In this document: positions 1-5,098 of the stretch, piece by piece
How the letters are laid out: each line of letters opens with the position of its first letter
Position numbering within the stretch: position 1 is the stretch's first letter
Source: Gemmatimonas sp. UBA2094
GTDB taxonomy: Bacteria > Gemmatimonadota > Gemmatimonadetes > Gemmatimonadales > Gemmatimonadaceae
Assembly (NCBI GenBank): GCA_002331565.1
Contig: DCZC01000099.1
Span: 4,416-9,513, forward strand
Reading direction: 5' to 3'
DNA length: 5,098 bases
Notes under the pieces: model-generated
What the model saw: only the letters and a program-made list of their open reading frames with translations
Databases searched by the model: none
What the model was told of the DNA's origin: nothing
Program-made: the position numbers and the translations under genes

Positions 1-10
1 GTTTACCAAG

Positions 11-84
11 TCGGGACGGCGGGATTCGAACCCGCGACCCCCTGAACCCCATTCAGGTGCGCTACCGGGCTGCGCTACGTCCCG
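11..84 (-). tRNA. tRNA-Pro with anticodon GGG
   Basis: This is a 74-nt cloverleaf on the minus strand that decodes the proline codon CCC. The acceptor stem pairs CGGGACG (84-78) with CGTCCCG (18-12), followed by discriminator A at 11. The C1-G72 pair with A73 is typical of bacterial tRNA-Pro. The D arm has the GCGC/GCGC stem. The anticodon stem CCTGA/TCAGG encloses the seven-base loop ATGGGGT (52-46), with anticodon GGG at 50-48 followed by G37. The variable loop has five bases, and the T arm is GCGGG-TTCGAAT-CCCGC. The bases after the discriminator read CTT, so the CCA end is not encoded and must be added by a nucleotidyltransferase. The gene lies downstream of and on the same strand as the PPK2 operon but has its own promoter. 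Confidence 0.97.
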
Positions 85-116
85 TCACGATGCCGCCGTC
101 GCCGACCGTATCGTGA
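85..116 (-). repeat. Inverted repeat in the tRNA-Pro leader
   Basis: TCACGAT at 85-91 and ATCGTGA at 110-116 are perfect 7-base inverted copies separated by 18 bases. The element abuts the first base of the mature tRNA exactly. In the precursor transcript the arms could form a stem ending at the RNase P cleavage site. The inner 18 bases contain GTC-GGC-GAC, which could add a short inner stem. Whether the hairpin forms or matters is unknown; a 7-bp match at this spot could also be chance. Confidence 0.5.
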
Positions 117-126
117 ACAGACCCCT

Positions 127-155
127 ATTTTAACCAGCCGACATGCCCGACACAA
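127..155 (-). promoter_or_regulatory. Sigma-70-type promoter of tRNA-Pro
   Basis: On the minus strand there is a -35 box TTGTGT (155-150), a spacer of exactly 17 bases, and a -10 box TAAAAT (132-127). The -10 matches the consensus at five of six positions and the -35 at three (TTG). The AT-rich -10 stands out in GC-rich surroundings. The expected start of transcription is near 120, giving a leader of about 36 nt before the mature tRNA. Confidence 0.7.
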
Positions 156-357
156 CTGAGCGGGCAGCAATTCCCGAAGGCATCGATCCGCACGGCTGTC
201 CACGTTCAAGAGGCGCCCCCGGTCGCGCGCGCCGCACGCTGACATCGATGGCCAGCACACAGTCTGCCGGCAGCCGGAGGCCCAACGTGCCGTCGGGGCG
301 CGCCTCGACCACTTCCCCGAGGCACCCGGGGCACGTGCAGCCAAGGCGACGACACGC
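156..357. other. Spacer between PPK2 and the tRNA promoter; no confident gene
   Basis: No recognisable gene is seen here. On the minus strand, the reading frame of PPK2 stays open after its TGA stop down to a TAA at 130. A possible 60-codon ORF starts at a GTG at 312. Its first part has codons ending mostly in G or C, and the stretch between the PPK2 stop and this GTG would encode Cys residues spaced C-x-C-x-x-C; the bias is lost below about 225. I know no family for it. CTGCCGGCAG (264-273) is a perfect palindrome. A 5-bp GC hairpin (315-319 with 327-331) follows the PPK2 gene but has no T-tract, so no intrinsic terminator can be called. Confidence 0.5.
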
Positions 358-1197
358 TCAGGCTAAGTGGCGGGCGGCGGCGCGCACCGCGTCCTGCATG
401 GCCGGATACGTCGGGTTCAGTGATTCCAGCGTGTCCACAAGCATCCTCGCCACGAGGTAATTGCGCAGCGCCTTGTTGTCAGCGGGCACCACGAACCACG
501 GCGCATCGGGCGTACTGCACCGGGTCAACAGCTCGCGGTACGCCTCGGTGTACTCGTCCCATCGGGCGCGATCGTCGAGATCCTCCACCCGGAACTTCCA
601 GTTCTTCGTCGGATCGTCGAGTCGCGCCAGCAACCGTTCGCGTTGCTCGTTCTGCGAAATGTGCAGAAAACACTTCCGGATCACCACACCGTTGGCGTGC
701 AGCATCGATTCGAAGTGATTGATCTGCTCGAACCGTGCCTGCCACACCGCCACCGGAGCGAGCTTCCGCACCCGCACCGCTAGCACGTCTTCGTAGTGCG
801 ACCGGTTGAAGACGCCGATCATCCCGCGCGGGGGGATCACCTGGTGGATGCGCCAGAGAAAATCGTGGCGCAGCTCCAGCGGCGTGGGCGGGCCGAAGGC
901 GGCCACCTGCACGCCGGTCGGATTGAACGCCCCGTACACCGTCTTGATCACGCCGTCTTTGCCCGAGGCATCCCGTCCCTGCAGAATCAGCAGCAGCGCA
1001 CGGCGCCCGTCGGCGTGAAACGCGTCCTGCAGGTCGGCAAGCCGCACGAGCAGATCGGCGGTCGCCTGCTCGAGCACCCGCTTGTCGGGCGCCCCCGTCA
1101 TCCCCGCCGACCCGTTGCCCAACGCCAGCGTGGTCTGCTCGTGCACCGCCTGCAGCGTCAGCGCGATCGGCACATGCCGCTCGTCGTGTCGCTTCAC
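358..1197 (-). CDS. ppk2: PPK2-family polyphosphate:nucleotide phosphotransferase
   Basis: This cytosolic kinase uses inorganic polyphosphate as phosphate donor to phosphorylate nucleotides (NMP and/or NDP). From the chosen GTG start the protein has 279 residues. Walker A is GRDASGKDG (74-82). The Walker B/catalytic segment is GVFNRSHYED (about 128-137). The lid region holds the HIS...RLDDP..NWKF motif (about 179-202), and VVPADNK is at 236-242. These are PPK2 hallmarks. The single-domain size and wording such as FLWR and NRSHYEDVLAVRV recall class III enzymes such as that of Meiothermus ruber, which act on both AMP and ADP; the class is my inference. The GTG at 1197 overlaps the stop of the flavoprotein gene (GTGA), and codons between it and the first in-frame ATG (1101, 247 residues) nearly all end in G or C, which favours the GTG. 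No strong Shine-Dalgarno is seen, so translational coupling is likely. The frame stays open to 1449, but that part overlaps the neighbour. Confidence 0.93.
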   Translation of the reverse strand: MKRHDERHVPIALTLQAVHEQTTLALGNGSAGMTGAPDKRVLEQATADLLVRLADLQDAFHADGRRALLLILQGRDASGKDGVIKTVYGAFNPTGVQVAAFGPPTPLELRHDFLWRIHQVIPPRGMIGVFNRSHYEDVLAVRVRKLAPVAVWQARFEQINHFESMLHANGVVIRKCFLHISQNEQRERLLARLDDPTKNWKFRVEDLDDRARWDEYTEAYRELLTRCSTPDAPWFVVPADNKALRNYLVARMLVDTLESLNPTYPAMQDAVRAAARHLA

Positions 1198-1646
1198 GAA
1201 CGCCCCGTGGATGCCGCCCGCCCGGCGAGTTCTTCGGTGGGCAGCATGAAGATCAGATCGCGATCGGGCGTGGGATCGTGCTCGCTGAACGCCTCGGGGA
1301 TGAGCGAACGGATGGCACCGACGCCGGCAGCATACCGCTCCTGCTCCTGCACGCTCCCGTCCGGGTCGGGAAACTCCATCCGCCCCCGTACCACGACGCT
1401 GCGCCACGAAAACAACGCCTCCACGTGATCCACCTGAAACGCGACCCACGGATGATGCGCGAGGATGTTGACCTTGGTGCCGTGCTGCGTGCGTCCCCAG
1501 ATCCAGCCGTCGCGGTACACGTAGTGCACCGGCTCGATGTCCACCCGGTCACGGAAGGTGAACGCCATGCGCCCCACGTGCTGCGAGGCGAGCAGCGCGC
1601 GGCACTGGGCCGCGGTGAGTACGGAAAACGTCGGTGATGCATTCAT
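1194..1646 (-). CDS. Pyridoxamine 5'-phosphate oxidase-like split-barrel flavoprotein
   Basis: This 150-residue cytosolic protein belongs to the PNPOx-like split beta-barrel superfamily, whose members bind FMN, F420 or heme. Features seen are an N-terminal helix (about 10-20), GRMAF (25-29), PVHYVYRDGWIWGRT with HGTK (39-58), the VAFQVD strand (68-73), and WRSVVVRGR (81-89). This order is typical of the Nim-like/general-stress members. It lacks the C-terminal domain of true PdxH, so vitamin B6 synthesis is unlikely. The substrate cannot be told from sequence. The ATG is well supported: GAGGA lies 7 bases upstream and overlaps the stop of the CDF gene. Its TGA overlaps the likely GTG of PPK2. 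It is the middle gene of a three-gene operon, and a redox or stress role beside metal export and polyphosphate use is inference. Confidence 0.88.
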   Translation of the reverse strand: MNASPTFSVLTAAQCRALLASQHVGRMAFTFRDRVDIEPVHYVYRDGWIWGRTQHGTKVNILAHHPWVAFQVDHVEALFSWRSVVVRGRMEFPDPDGSVQEQERYAAGVGAIRSLIPEAFSEHDPTPDRDLIFMLPTEELAGRAASTGRS

Positions 1647-1653
1647 GGGAGAA

Positions 1654-1658
1654 TCCTC
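1654..1658 (-). promoter_or_regulatory. Ribosome binding site of the flavoprotein gene, overlapping the CDF stop
   Basis: GAGGA on the minus strand lies 7 bases before the ATG at 1646 and includes the last two bases of the CDF stop codon (TGA at 1659-1657). This fixes the flavoprotein start and suggests that ribosomes finishing the CDF gene reinitiate on it. It is one of the few clear Shine-Dalgarno sites in the window. Confidence 0.8.
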
Positions 1659-2562
1659 ACGCGTTCGTCGTGTCGTAGGGCTCCATGTGAATCAACACGC
1701 CGGCCGCCGCGGGAATGCGCTGGCGGATGGCCGACTTCACGATCCCCGACAGAATGTGCGCATCGTGCAGCGTCATCGACGGCTCGGCCTGCACGTGGAT
1801 GTCCACGTAATACGCCGTGCCGGTCTTCCGGATCTTGAGTTTCTCGATGGCGAGCACCCCGGGCGTTTCCAGCGCGGCTTGCGACACCAATCGCTGCACC
1901 GTGGCGCCGGGCGCGCGGTCCATCAGATCGCCCAGCGCAGTGCGCAGCAGCAGCCCCGCATTGATGGCAATGATCCCCGCGGCCACGAGCGCCGCCCAGT
2001 CGTCGGCGGGCTCCCACCCGGGCCCCCCCACGATGGCGACTGCAATGCCGATGAAGGCTGCCGCCGAGGTGATCGCATCGGCGCGATGATGCCAGCCGTC
2101 GGCGGCCGCGGCCACGCTGCCGCTCCCCTCGCTCACCTGCAGCACCTTCTTGGCGAGGATCTCCTTGACCACGATCACCACGGCCAGCACGCCCAGCGTC
2201 CACGGGGCCGGCGCATGATGCGGCGTACGGATTTCGCGGATGGCCTCGATGGAAATGCCGGCGGCCGCCCCGAACATGAGGGCCGACACCACGGCGCCTG
2301 CCAGCGCTTCGGCTCGACCGTATCCGAACGGGTAGCGGTCGTCGGGGTCGCGACTGGCGATGCGCAGCCCACCCCACACGACCACCGACCCGATAATGTC
2401 GGTGCCGCTCTCGATGGCGTCGGCCACGAGGGCATAGGCGTTCCCCACCAGCCCCGCCACCAGCTTCACCACCGCCAGCAGCGCGTTGATGACCAGGCCG
2501 AGTTGCGCCAGGCGCTGCGACGCCTGCGCGGCAGCCGAGTACGGGGTGGGGTGATTCGACAT
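1657..2562 (-). CDS. Cation diffusion facilitator (CDF) family metal transporter
   Basis: This inner-membrane antiporter of 301 residues would export a divalent metal ion (Zn, Fe, Co, Cd or Mn type) from the cytoplasm in exchange for protons. Six hydrophobic segments are visible at about 21-40, 42-66, 84-108, 119-137, 150-178 and 187-207, followed by a cytosolic CDF C-terminal domain (212-301). The family signature DP..RYPFGYGRAE lies at 72-85. The transport-site residues appear as E51-xxx-D55 in segment 2 and H158-xxx-D162 in segment 5. In the C-terminal domain H256, H266, H269 and H292 are candidate metal ligands. Length and layout are those of the bacterial FieF/CzcD branch. Glu in place of the usual His or Asp at the first segment-2 position leaves the preferred metal open. 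The ATG at 2562 has no good Shine-Dalgarno. It is the first gene of the operon and diverges from the acyltransferase gene. Confidence 0.95.
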   Translation of the reverse strand: MSNHPTPYSAAAQASQRLAQLGLVINALLAVVKLVAGLVGNAYALVADAIESGTDIIGSVVVWGGLRIASRDPDDRYPFGYGRAEALAGAVVSALMFGAAAGISIEAIREIRTPHHAPAPWTLGVLAVVIVVKEILAKKVLQVSEGSGSVAAAADGWHHRADAITSAAAFIGIAVAIVGGPGWEPADDWAALVAAGIIAINAGLLLRTALGDLMDRAPGATVQRLVSQAALETPGVLAIEKLKIRKTGTAYYVDIHVQAEPSMTLHDAHILSGIVKSAIRQRIPAAAGVLIHMEPYDTTNA

Positions 2563-2618
2563 CGCCGGTAATATGGCGGCCCGTTCGCGCCCACGTGACA
2601 GGGAGAATACGCCGCTGG
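2563..2618. promoter_or_regulatory. Divergent intergenic region between the CDF and acyltransferase genes
   Basis: About 56 bases separate the two divergent starts, so promoters for both operons are expected here, perhaps reaching into the coding ends. No convincing -35/-10 pair is seen on either strand. Weak elements are GTGACA (2595-2600, plus), TATTAC and TATTCT (minus strand), and the palindrome CACGTG (2592-2597). GGGAG at 2601-2605 is a possible ribosome binding site for the plus-strand gene. Confidence 0.4.
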
Positions 2619-3581
2619 ATGGTTACATTCCCCGACATGAGCACGGCCGTGACCAGTGCGGAGCCCGCACCGACCTTCTCGCACCGCGTCGAGTATGCCG
2701 CCATCCGGGCAGCTGTCGCGGCGCTGCGCCTGCTCGGGTGGCGTGGCGCCAGTGCGGTGGGTGGGTGGCTGGCGCGACTGGCCTACCGGCCGTTCGGCAT
2801 ACGGGCCGGCGTGGTGGAGCGACAGATCGCCGCCGCGTTCCCGCACCTCTCGCCAACCGAGGTGCGCGATCTCGCCGCCCGGTCGTACGAAAGCCTCGGG
2901 CGCACCTTCATCGAATCGGCGGTGCTGCCGGGCACGTCGCCGGAGGTGATGATCGCCCGCGTCGAACGTGTCGAAGGCTGGCACCACGTGGACGCAGCGC
3001 TGGCCATTGGCAAGGGCATCATCGCCGTCACGGGGCACCTCGGGAACTGGGAGTTCGGCAGCGCCTACGTGGCCGCCCGCGGCGTGCCGGTGGACGCCGT
3101 GACGCGGGGGGCGGCGAACAAGCTGTTCGAAGCGTACATCACGCGCACGCGCCAGGAGATCGGCATGGAGGTCATCCACGACAAGGATGCCGTGCGTCGC
3201 GCGCCGCGGGCCCTGCGCGAGAATCATCTTATTGGGCTGGCGGCCGATCACGACGCGCTGGGACTCGCCAGCACGTTCGTGCCGTTCTTCGGGCGCCCGG
3301 CGAAAACGCCGCGCGGCCCGGCCGTGTTTGCGCTCCGCTTCGGCGCCCCCGTGCTGCTCATGATCTGCGTGCGCCAGCCCAGCGGCCGCTACGCCTTCTT
3401 CGTGGAGCCGGTCGAGGTGACCCTCACCGGCGATCGCGAGGCCGACGTGGACGCCATCGTGCTGCGCTACACGCAGATGCTCGAGCAGAAGGTGCGCGAG
3501 TATCCGGCACAGTACTTCTGGCAGCATCGCCGCTGGCGTCGCCAGCCGCCCGACACACCGCCGCACCTGCGCGAACCCTGA
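2619..3581 (+). CDS. LpxL/HtrB-type lysophospholipid (lipid A) acyltransferase
   Basis: This membrane-associated acyltransferase has 320 residues from the ATG at 2619. Family members transfer a fatty acyl chain, usually from acyl-ACP, to a lipid A precursor. A hydrophobic, amphipathic N-terminal region (about 24-56) is followed by the catalytic H-x4-E motif HLGNWE (H140, E145). Next come the LAADHD segment (207-212), FVPFFGRPAKTPRGPA (220-235), ALRFGAPVLL (238-247), and the closing YPAQYFWQHRRWRRQP (295-310). All are typical of the LpxL/LpxM/LpxP family. The canonical DQD is DHD here. Which acceptor it uses cannot be told, because related enzymes acylate other glycolipids. The start is uncertain: ATG 2619 has GGGAG 13 bases upstream, ATG 2637 has no Shine-Dalgarno but fits the family's N-terminus, and GTG 2595 is also in frame. 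Its TGA shares a base with the mtgA start, suggesting co-translation. Confidence 0.93.
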   Translation: MVTFPDMSTAVTSAEPAPTFSHRVEYAAIRAAVAALRLLGWRGASAVGGWLARLAYRPFGIRAGVVERQIAAAFPHLSPTEVRDLAARSYESLGRTFIESAVLPGTSPEVMIARVERVEGWHHVDAALAIGKGIIAVTGHLGNWEFGSAYVAARGVPVDAVTRGAANKLFEAYITRTRQEIGMEVIHDKDAVRRAPRALRENHLIGLAADHDALGLASTFVPFFGRPAKTPRGPAVFALRFGAPVLLMICVRQPSGRYAFFVEPVEVTLTGDREADVDAIVLRYTQMLEQKVREYPAQYFWQHRRWRRQPPDTPPHLREP

Positions 3582-4297
3582 TGCGCCTCTTCCCCCGTCG
3601 CGGTGACGGCCAACCGCGCTCCTGGCCCGTGCGCATCCTGCGCACTCTCCTGCTGGTGGCGTTGTCTCCGGTGCCGTTCATCCTGCTCTTCGCGGTGGTC
3701 AATCCGCCCGTCACCATGGTCATGCTGCAGCGGGCCGGCCAGCGCCTCGTCGCGGGAGACACGCCCGCGTGGCCCGTGCACACCCCGGTCTCGCGCCGCG
3801 CGATGAGCCCGGCGCTGCGGCGGGCCGTGCTGGCGTCCGAAGACGACCGGTTCTACCTGCACCACGGCATCGACTTCGTGGAGCTCGACAAGGCGCTCGA
3901 GCGTCGCAAGCGCGGCGGCAAGCTGCGCGGTGCCAGCACGCTGTCGCAGCAGGTGGCCAAAAACATTTTCCTCTGGAACGGCCGCTCGTTCGTGCGCAAA
4001 GGCCTCGAGGCCTACCTCACGCTCTGGCTCGAACTGCTGCTCACCAAGGAACGCATTCTCGATCTCTACATCAATCTCGCCGAGTGGGGGCCGTATCACT
4101 TCGGCGCCGAGGCCGGGGCGCGCTACCACTTCCGCAAGAGCGCCGCATCGCTGAGCCGCGAGGAAGCCGCGCGCATGGCCGCCATCTTGCCGGCGCCGCG
4201 CCGGTGGTCGCCCCGCGGCAGCGTCGCGTCGCGTCGGGTGGGTGCCATTCTGCAGCGCATGCAGTATGCGGCGCCCCGCACCGAAGCGCCGAAGTAA
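3581..4297 (+). CDS. mtgA: Monofunctional biosynthetic peptidoglycan glycosyltransferase
   Basis: This GT51 enzyme polymerises lipid II into glycan strands on the outer face of the inner membrane. The protein has 238 residues, the usual MtgA size, with no transpeptidase domain. One N-terminal membrane segment lies at about 18-39, followed by NPPVTMVMLQR (41-51). The first GT51 motif is SEDDRFYLHHGID (86-98), with E87 as the expected catalytic base. The second is GASTLSQQVAKNIFLW (117-132). After it come RKGLEAYLTLWLELLLTKERIL (139-160), containing the second conserved Glu (E151), and YINLAEWG (163-170). The typical GAEAGARYHF..SAASLS segment is at 175-192, and ILPAPRRWSP lies near the end. 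The ATG overlaps the acyltransferase stop by one base (TGATG), so translation is probably coupled. The same frame stays open upstream to 2573, but that part lies antiparallel or out of frame with real genes and is not coding. Confidence 0.96.
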   Translation: MRLFPRRGDGQPRSWPVRILRTLLLVALSPVPFILLFAVVNPPVTMVMLQRAGQRLVAGDTPAWPVHTPVSRRAMSPALRRAVLASEDDRFYLHHGIDFVELDKALERRKRGGKLRGASTLSQQVAKNIFLWNGRSFVRKGLEAYLTLWLELLLTKERILDLYINLAEWGPYHFGAEAGARYHFRKSAASLSREEAARMAAILPAPRRWSPRGSVASRRVGAILQRMQYAAPRTEAPK

Positions 4298-4325
4298 CCC
4301 AACGTCTTTCACCAACTCCCGCCTC

Positions 4326-5098
4326 ATGTCCGTTTCCGCCCTGCCTCTCCCCTCCGCCCGCCGCGTGCGTACACGCGCCCTCATAAGTACGGCCCTCGGC
4401 GCCGCCCTCGCGTTGTCGCTGGCCGATGCGCCGGCGGTCGGGGCCCAGTCAGCGCCATCGGCGAGCAGCAAGTCCGCCAGGAGCACCAAGCGCACGACAA
4501 CCCGCAAGCCTGCGAAGACCGGCAAGGCGACGCCGTCGACGGCGACCACCGATACGGGCAAGGCACCGCGCAAGCCATCGGGCGCGCTTGGCCCGCAGTC
4601 GGGTGATCGCCATCTCGCCTACAAGGACATGGGCAGCGATCTCGACTCGCTGTGGCCGCCCAAGATGCCGGCGCCGCTCCCGGGGTCGATCCTCCCGGCC
4701 AAGCGCGTCATCGCCTTCTACGGCAACCCGCTGTCGAAGCGCATGGGCATCCTCGGCGAGTTCGACACCGACGACATGCTGCGCAAGCTCGACGCCGAGG
4801 TAGCCGAGTGGAACCGGCTCGACCCGTCGCATCCGGTGCAGCCGGCGTTGCATCTGATCGCCGTGGTGGCACAGGGCGATGCCGGCCGCGACGGCAAATA
4901 CCGACTGCGCATGGACAGCACGCTCATCGAACAGGTGTACGGCTGGGCGAAGCGCCGGAATGCCATTCTGTTCGTCGACGTGCAGGTGGGGCTCAGCACG
5001 CTGCAGCAGGAATTGCCGTGGCTCGAGCGCTTCCTCAAGCGCCCCGAGGTGCACCTCGGTATCGACCCCGAGTTCTCCATGAAGGACGGCACCAAGCC
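4326..5098 (+). CDS. Exported protein of an uncharacterised conserved family, 5' part only
   Basis: The frame opens at ATG 4326 and stays open through the right edge: 257 codons and two bases, with no stop. Codons end mostly in G or C, as in the neighbours. A basic n-region (R12, R13, R15, R17) and hydrophobic core (about 18-33) form a signal peptide with a probable cleavage after VGA (residue 40). Residues 42-90 are a low-complexity Ser/Thr/Lys/Ala/Pro linker with many basic and almost no acidic residues. From about 125 a folded domain begins: RVIAFYGNPLSKRMGILGEF (127-146), ALHLIAVVAQG (174-184), AILFVDVQVG (213-222) and HLGIDPEF (243-250). Alternating strands and helices suggest an alpha/beta, possibly TIM-barrel-like, fold. 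I recall similar exported proteins of unknown function, notably in Actinobacteria, with the YG-P, DVQ and DPE motifs, but know no activity. No Shine-Dalgarno precedes the ATG; GTG 4365 is an alternative start. It lies 28 bases after mtgA with no terminator between, so an envelope-linked job is likely. Confidence 0.85.
   Translation, partial: MSVSALPLPSARRVRTRALISTALGAALALSLADAPAVGAQSAPSASSKSARSTKRTTTRKPAKTGKATPSTATTDTGKAPRKPSGALGPQSGDRHLAYKDMGSDLDSLWPPKMPAPLPGSILPAKRVIAFYGNPLSKRMGILGEFDTDDMLRKLDAEVAEWNRLDPSHPVQPALHLIAVVAQGDAGRDGKYRLRMDSTLIEQVYGWAKRRNAILFVDVQVGLSTLQQELPWLERFLKRPEVHLGIDPEFSMKDGTK

Noticed and set aside
315..331. GC-rich hairpin after PPK2 as an intrinsic terminator.
   Set aside because: The stem is only 5 bp and no T-run follows in the direction of transcription.
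1198..1449. Upstream extension of the PPK2 frame to 1449 (363 residues).
   Set aside because: This part overlaps the well-supported flavoprotein gene on the same strand and encodes an Arg/Gly-rich stretch unlike any PPK2.
1194..1646. Calling the small flavoprotein PdxH (pyridoxamine 5'-phosphate oxidase).
   Set aside because: At 150 residues it lacks the C-terminal dimerisation/PLP-binding part of PdxH and fits the wider PNPOx-like family better.
1537..2571. Plus-strand 344-codon open frame opposite the CDF gene.
   Set aside because: It is rich in Arg, His, Gly and Pro, shows no family motifs, and lies antisense to a clear CDF transporter: a typical GC-rich shadow.
2466..3566. Minus-strand 366-codon open frame opposite the acyltransferase.
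   Set aside because: It is antisense to a gene with a full set of family motifs, crosses the divergent promoter region, and has shadow-type composition.
2573..4297. One 574-codon plus-strand open frame suggesting an N-terminal extension or fusion of MtgA.
   Set aside because: Its first 336 codons are an out-of-frame shadow of the acyltransferase and give Arg/Ala-rich low-quality protein. MtgA begins at ATG 3581 with a normal N-terminus.
3467..4573. Minus-strand 368-codon open frame opposite mtgA.
   Set aside because: It is antisense to all GT51 motifs and into the next gene, with no recognisable domain of its own.
4449..5054. Minus-strand 201-codon open frame near the right edge.
   Set aside because: The plus-strand frame from 4326 has a signal peptide, better codon bias and conserved-looking motifs; the minus frame is its shadow.
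1..5098. Mobile elements, CRISPR arrays, phage genes or a defence island.
   Set aside because: No transposase or integrase motifs, no regularly spaced direct repeats, no phage-type proteins and no break in base composition were seen. The tRNA end shows no attachment-site duplicate within the window.

Overview
This window is GC-rich, Gram-negative-type chromosomal DNA, densely coding, with most third codon positions G or C. A LpxL/HtrB-type acyltransferase and a monofunctional peptidoglycan glycosyltransferase point to a bacterium with an outer envelope of the Gram-negative kind. The tRNA-Pro lacks an encoded CCA end, and Shine-Dalgarno sites are often weak. The overall style would fit Gemmatimonadota or another high-GC phylum, but this placement is a tentative inference; no taxonomic marker is present.

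Left part (1-2562), all on the minus strand. Read in the direction of transcription there is a cation diffusion facilitator (CDF) metal transporter, a small split-barrel flavoprotein of the pyridoxamine-phosphate-oxidase-like type, and a PPK2-family polyphosphate kinase. These three look like one tightly coupled operon: a good ribosome binding site overlaps the CDF stop codon, and the PPK2 gene most probably starts at a GTG that overlaps the flavoprotein stop codon. Beyond PPK2 is a stretch of about 200 bases with no confident gene. It is followed by a tRNA-Pro(GGG) gene with its own recognisable -35/-10 promoter and a 7-bp inverted repeat in its leader.

Right part (about 2619-5098), all on the plus strand. 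Divergent from the CDF gene is an envelope pair: a LpxL-type lysophospholipid/lipid A acyltransferase whose stop codon overlaps by one base the start of mtgA. After a 28-base gap comes the 5' part of an exported protein that runs off the right edge. It has a signal peptide, a strongly basic Ser/Thr/Lys/Ala/Pro linker, and a conserved domain of a family known to me only as uncharacterised.

How the genes fit together: the right-hand genes act at the inner membrane and periplasm on lipid and murein synthesis. The left-hand operon joins metal export, a flavin (or related cofactor) protein and polyphosphate-driven nucleotide phosphorylation, a plausible stress/homeostasis grouping that is not proven. 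I found no mobile element, CRISPR array, phage gene or clear defence system. The least understood content is the exported protein at the right edge.
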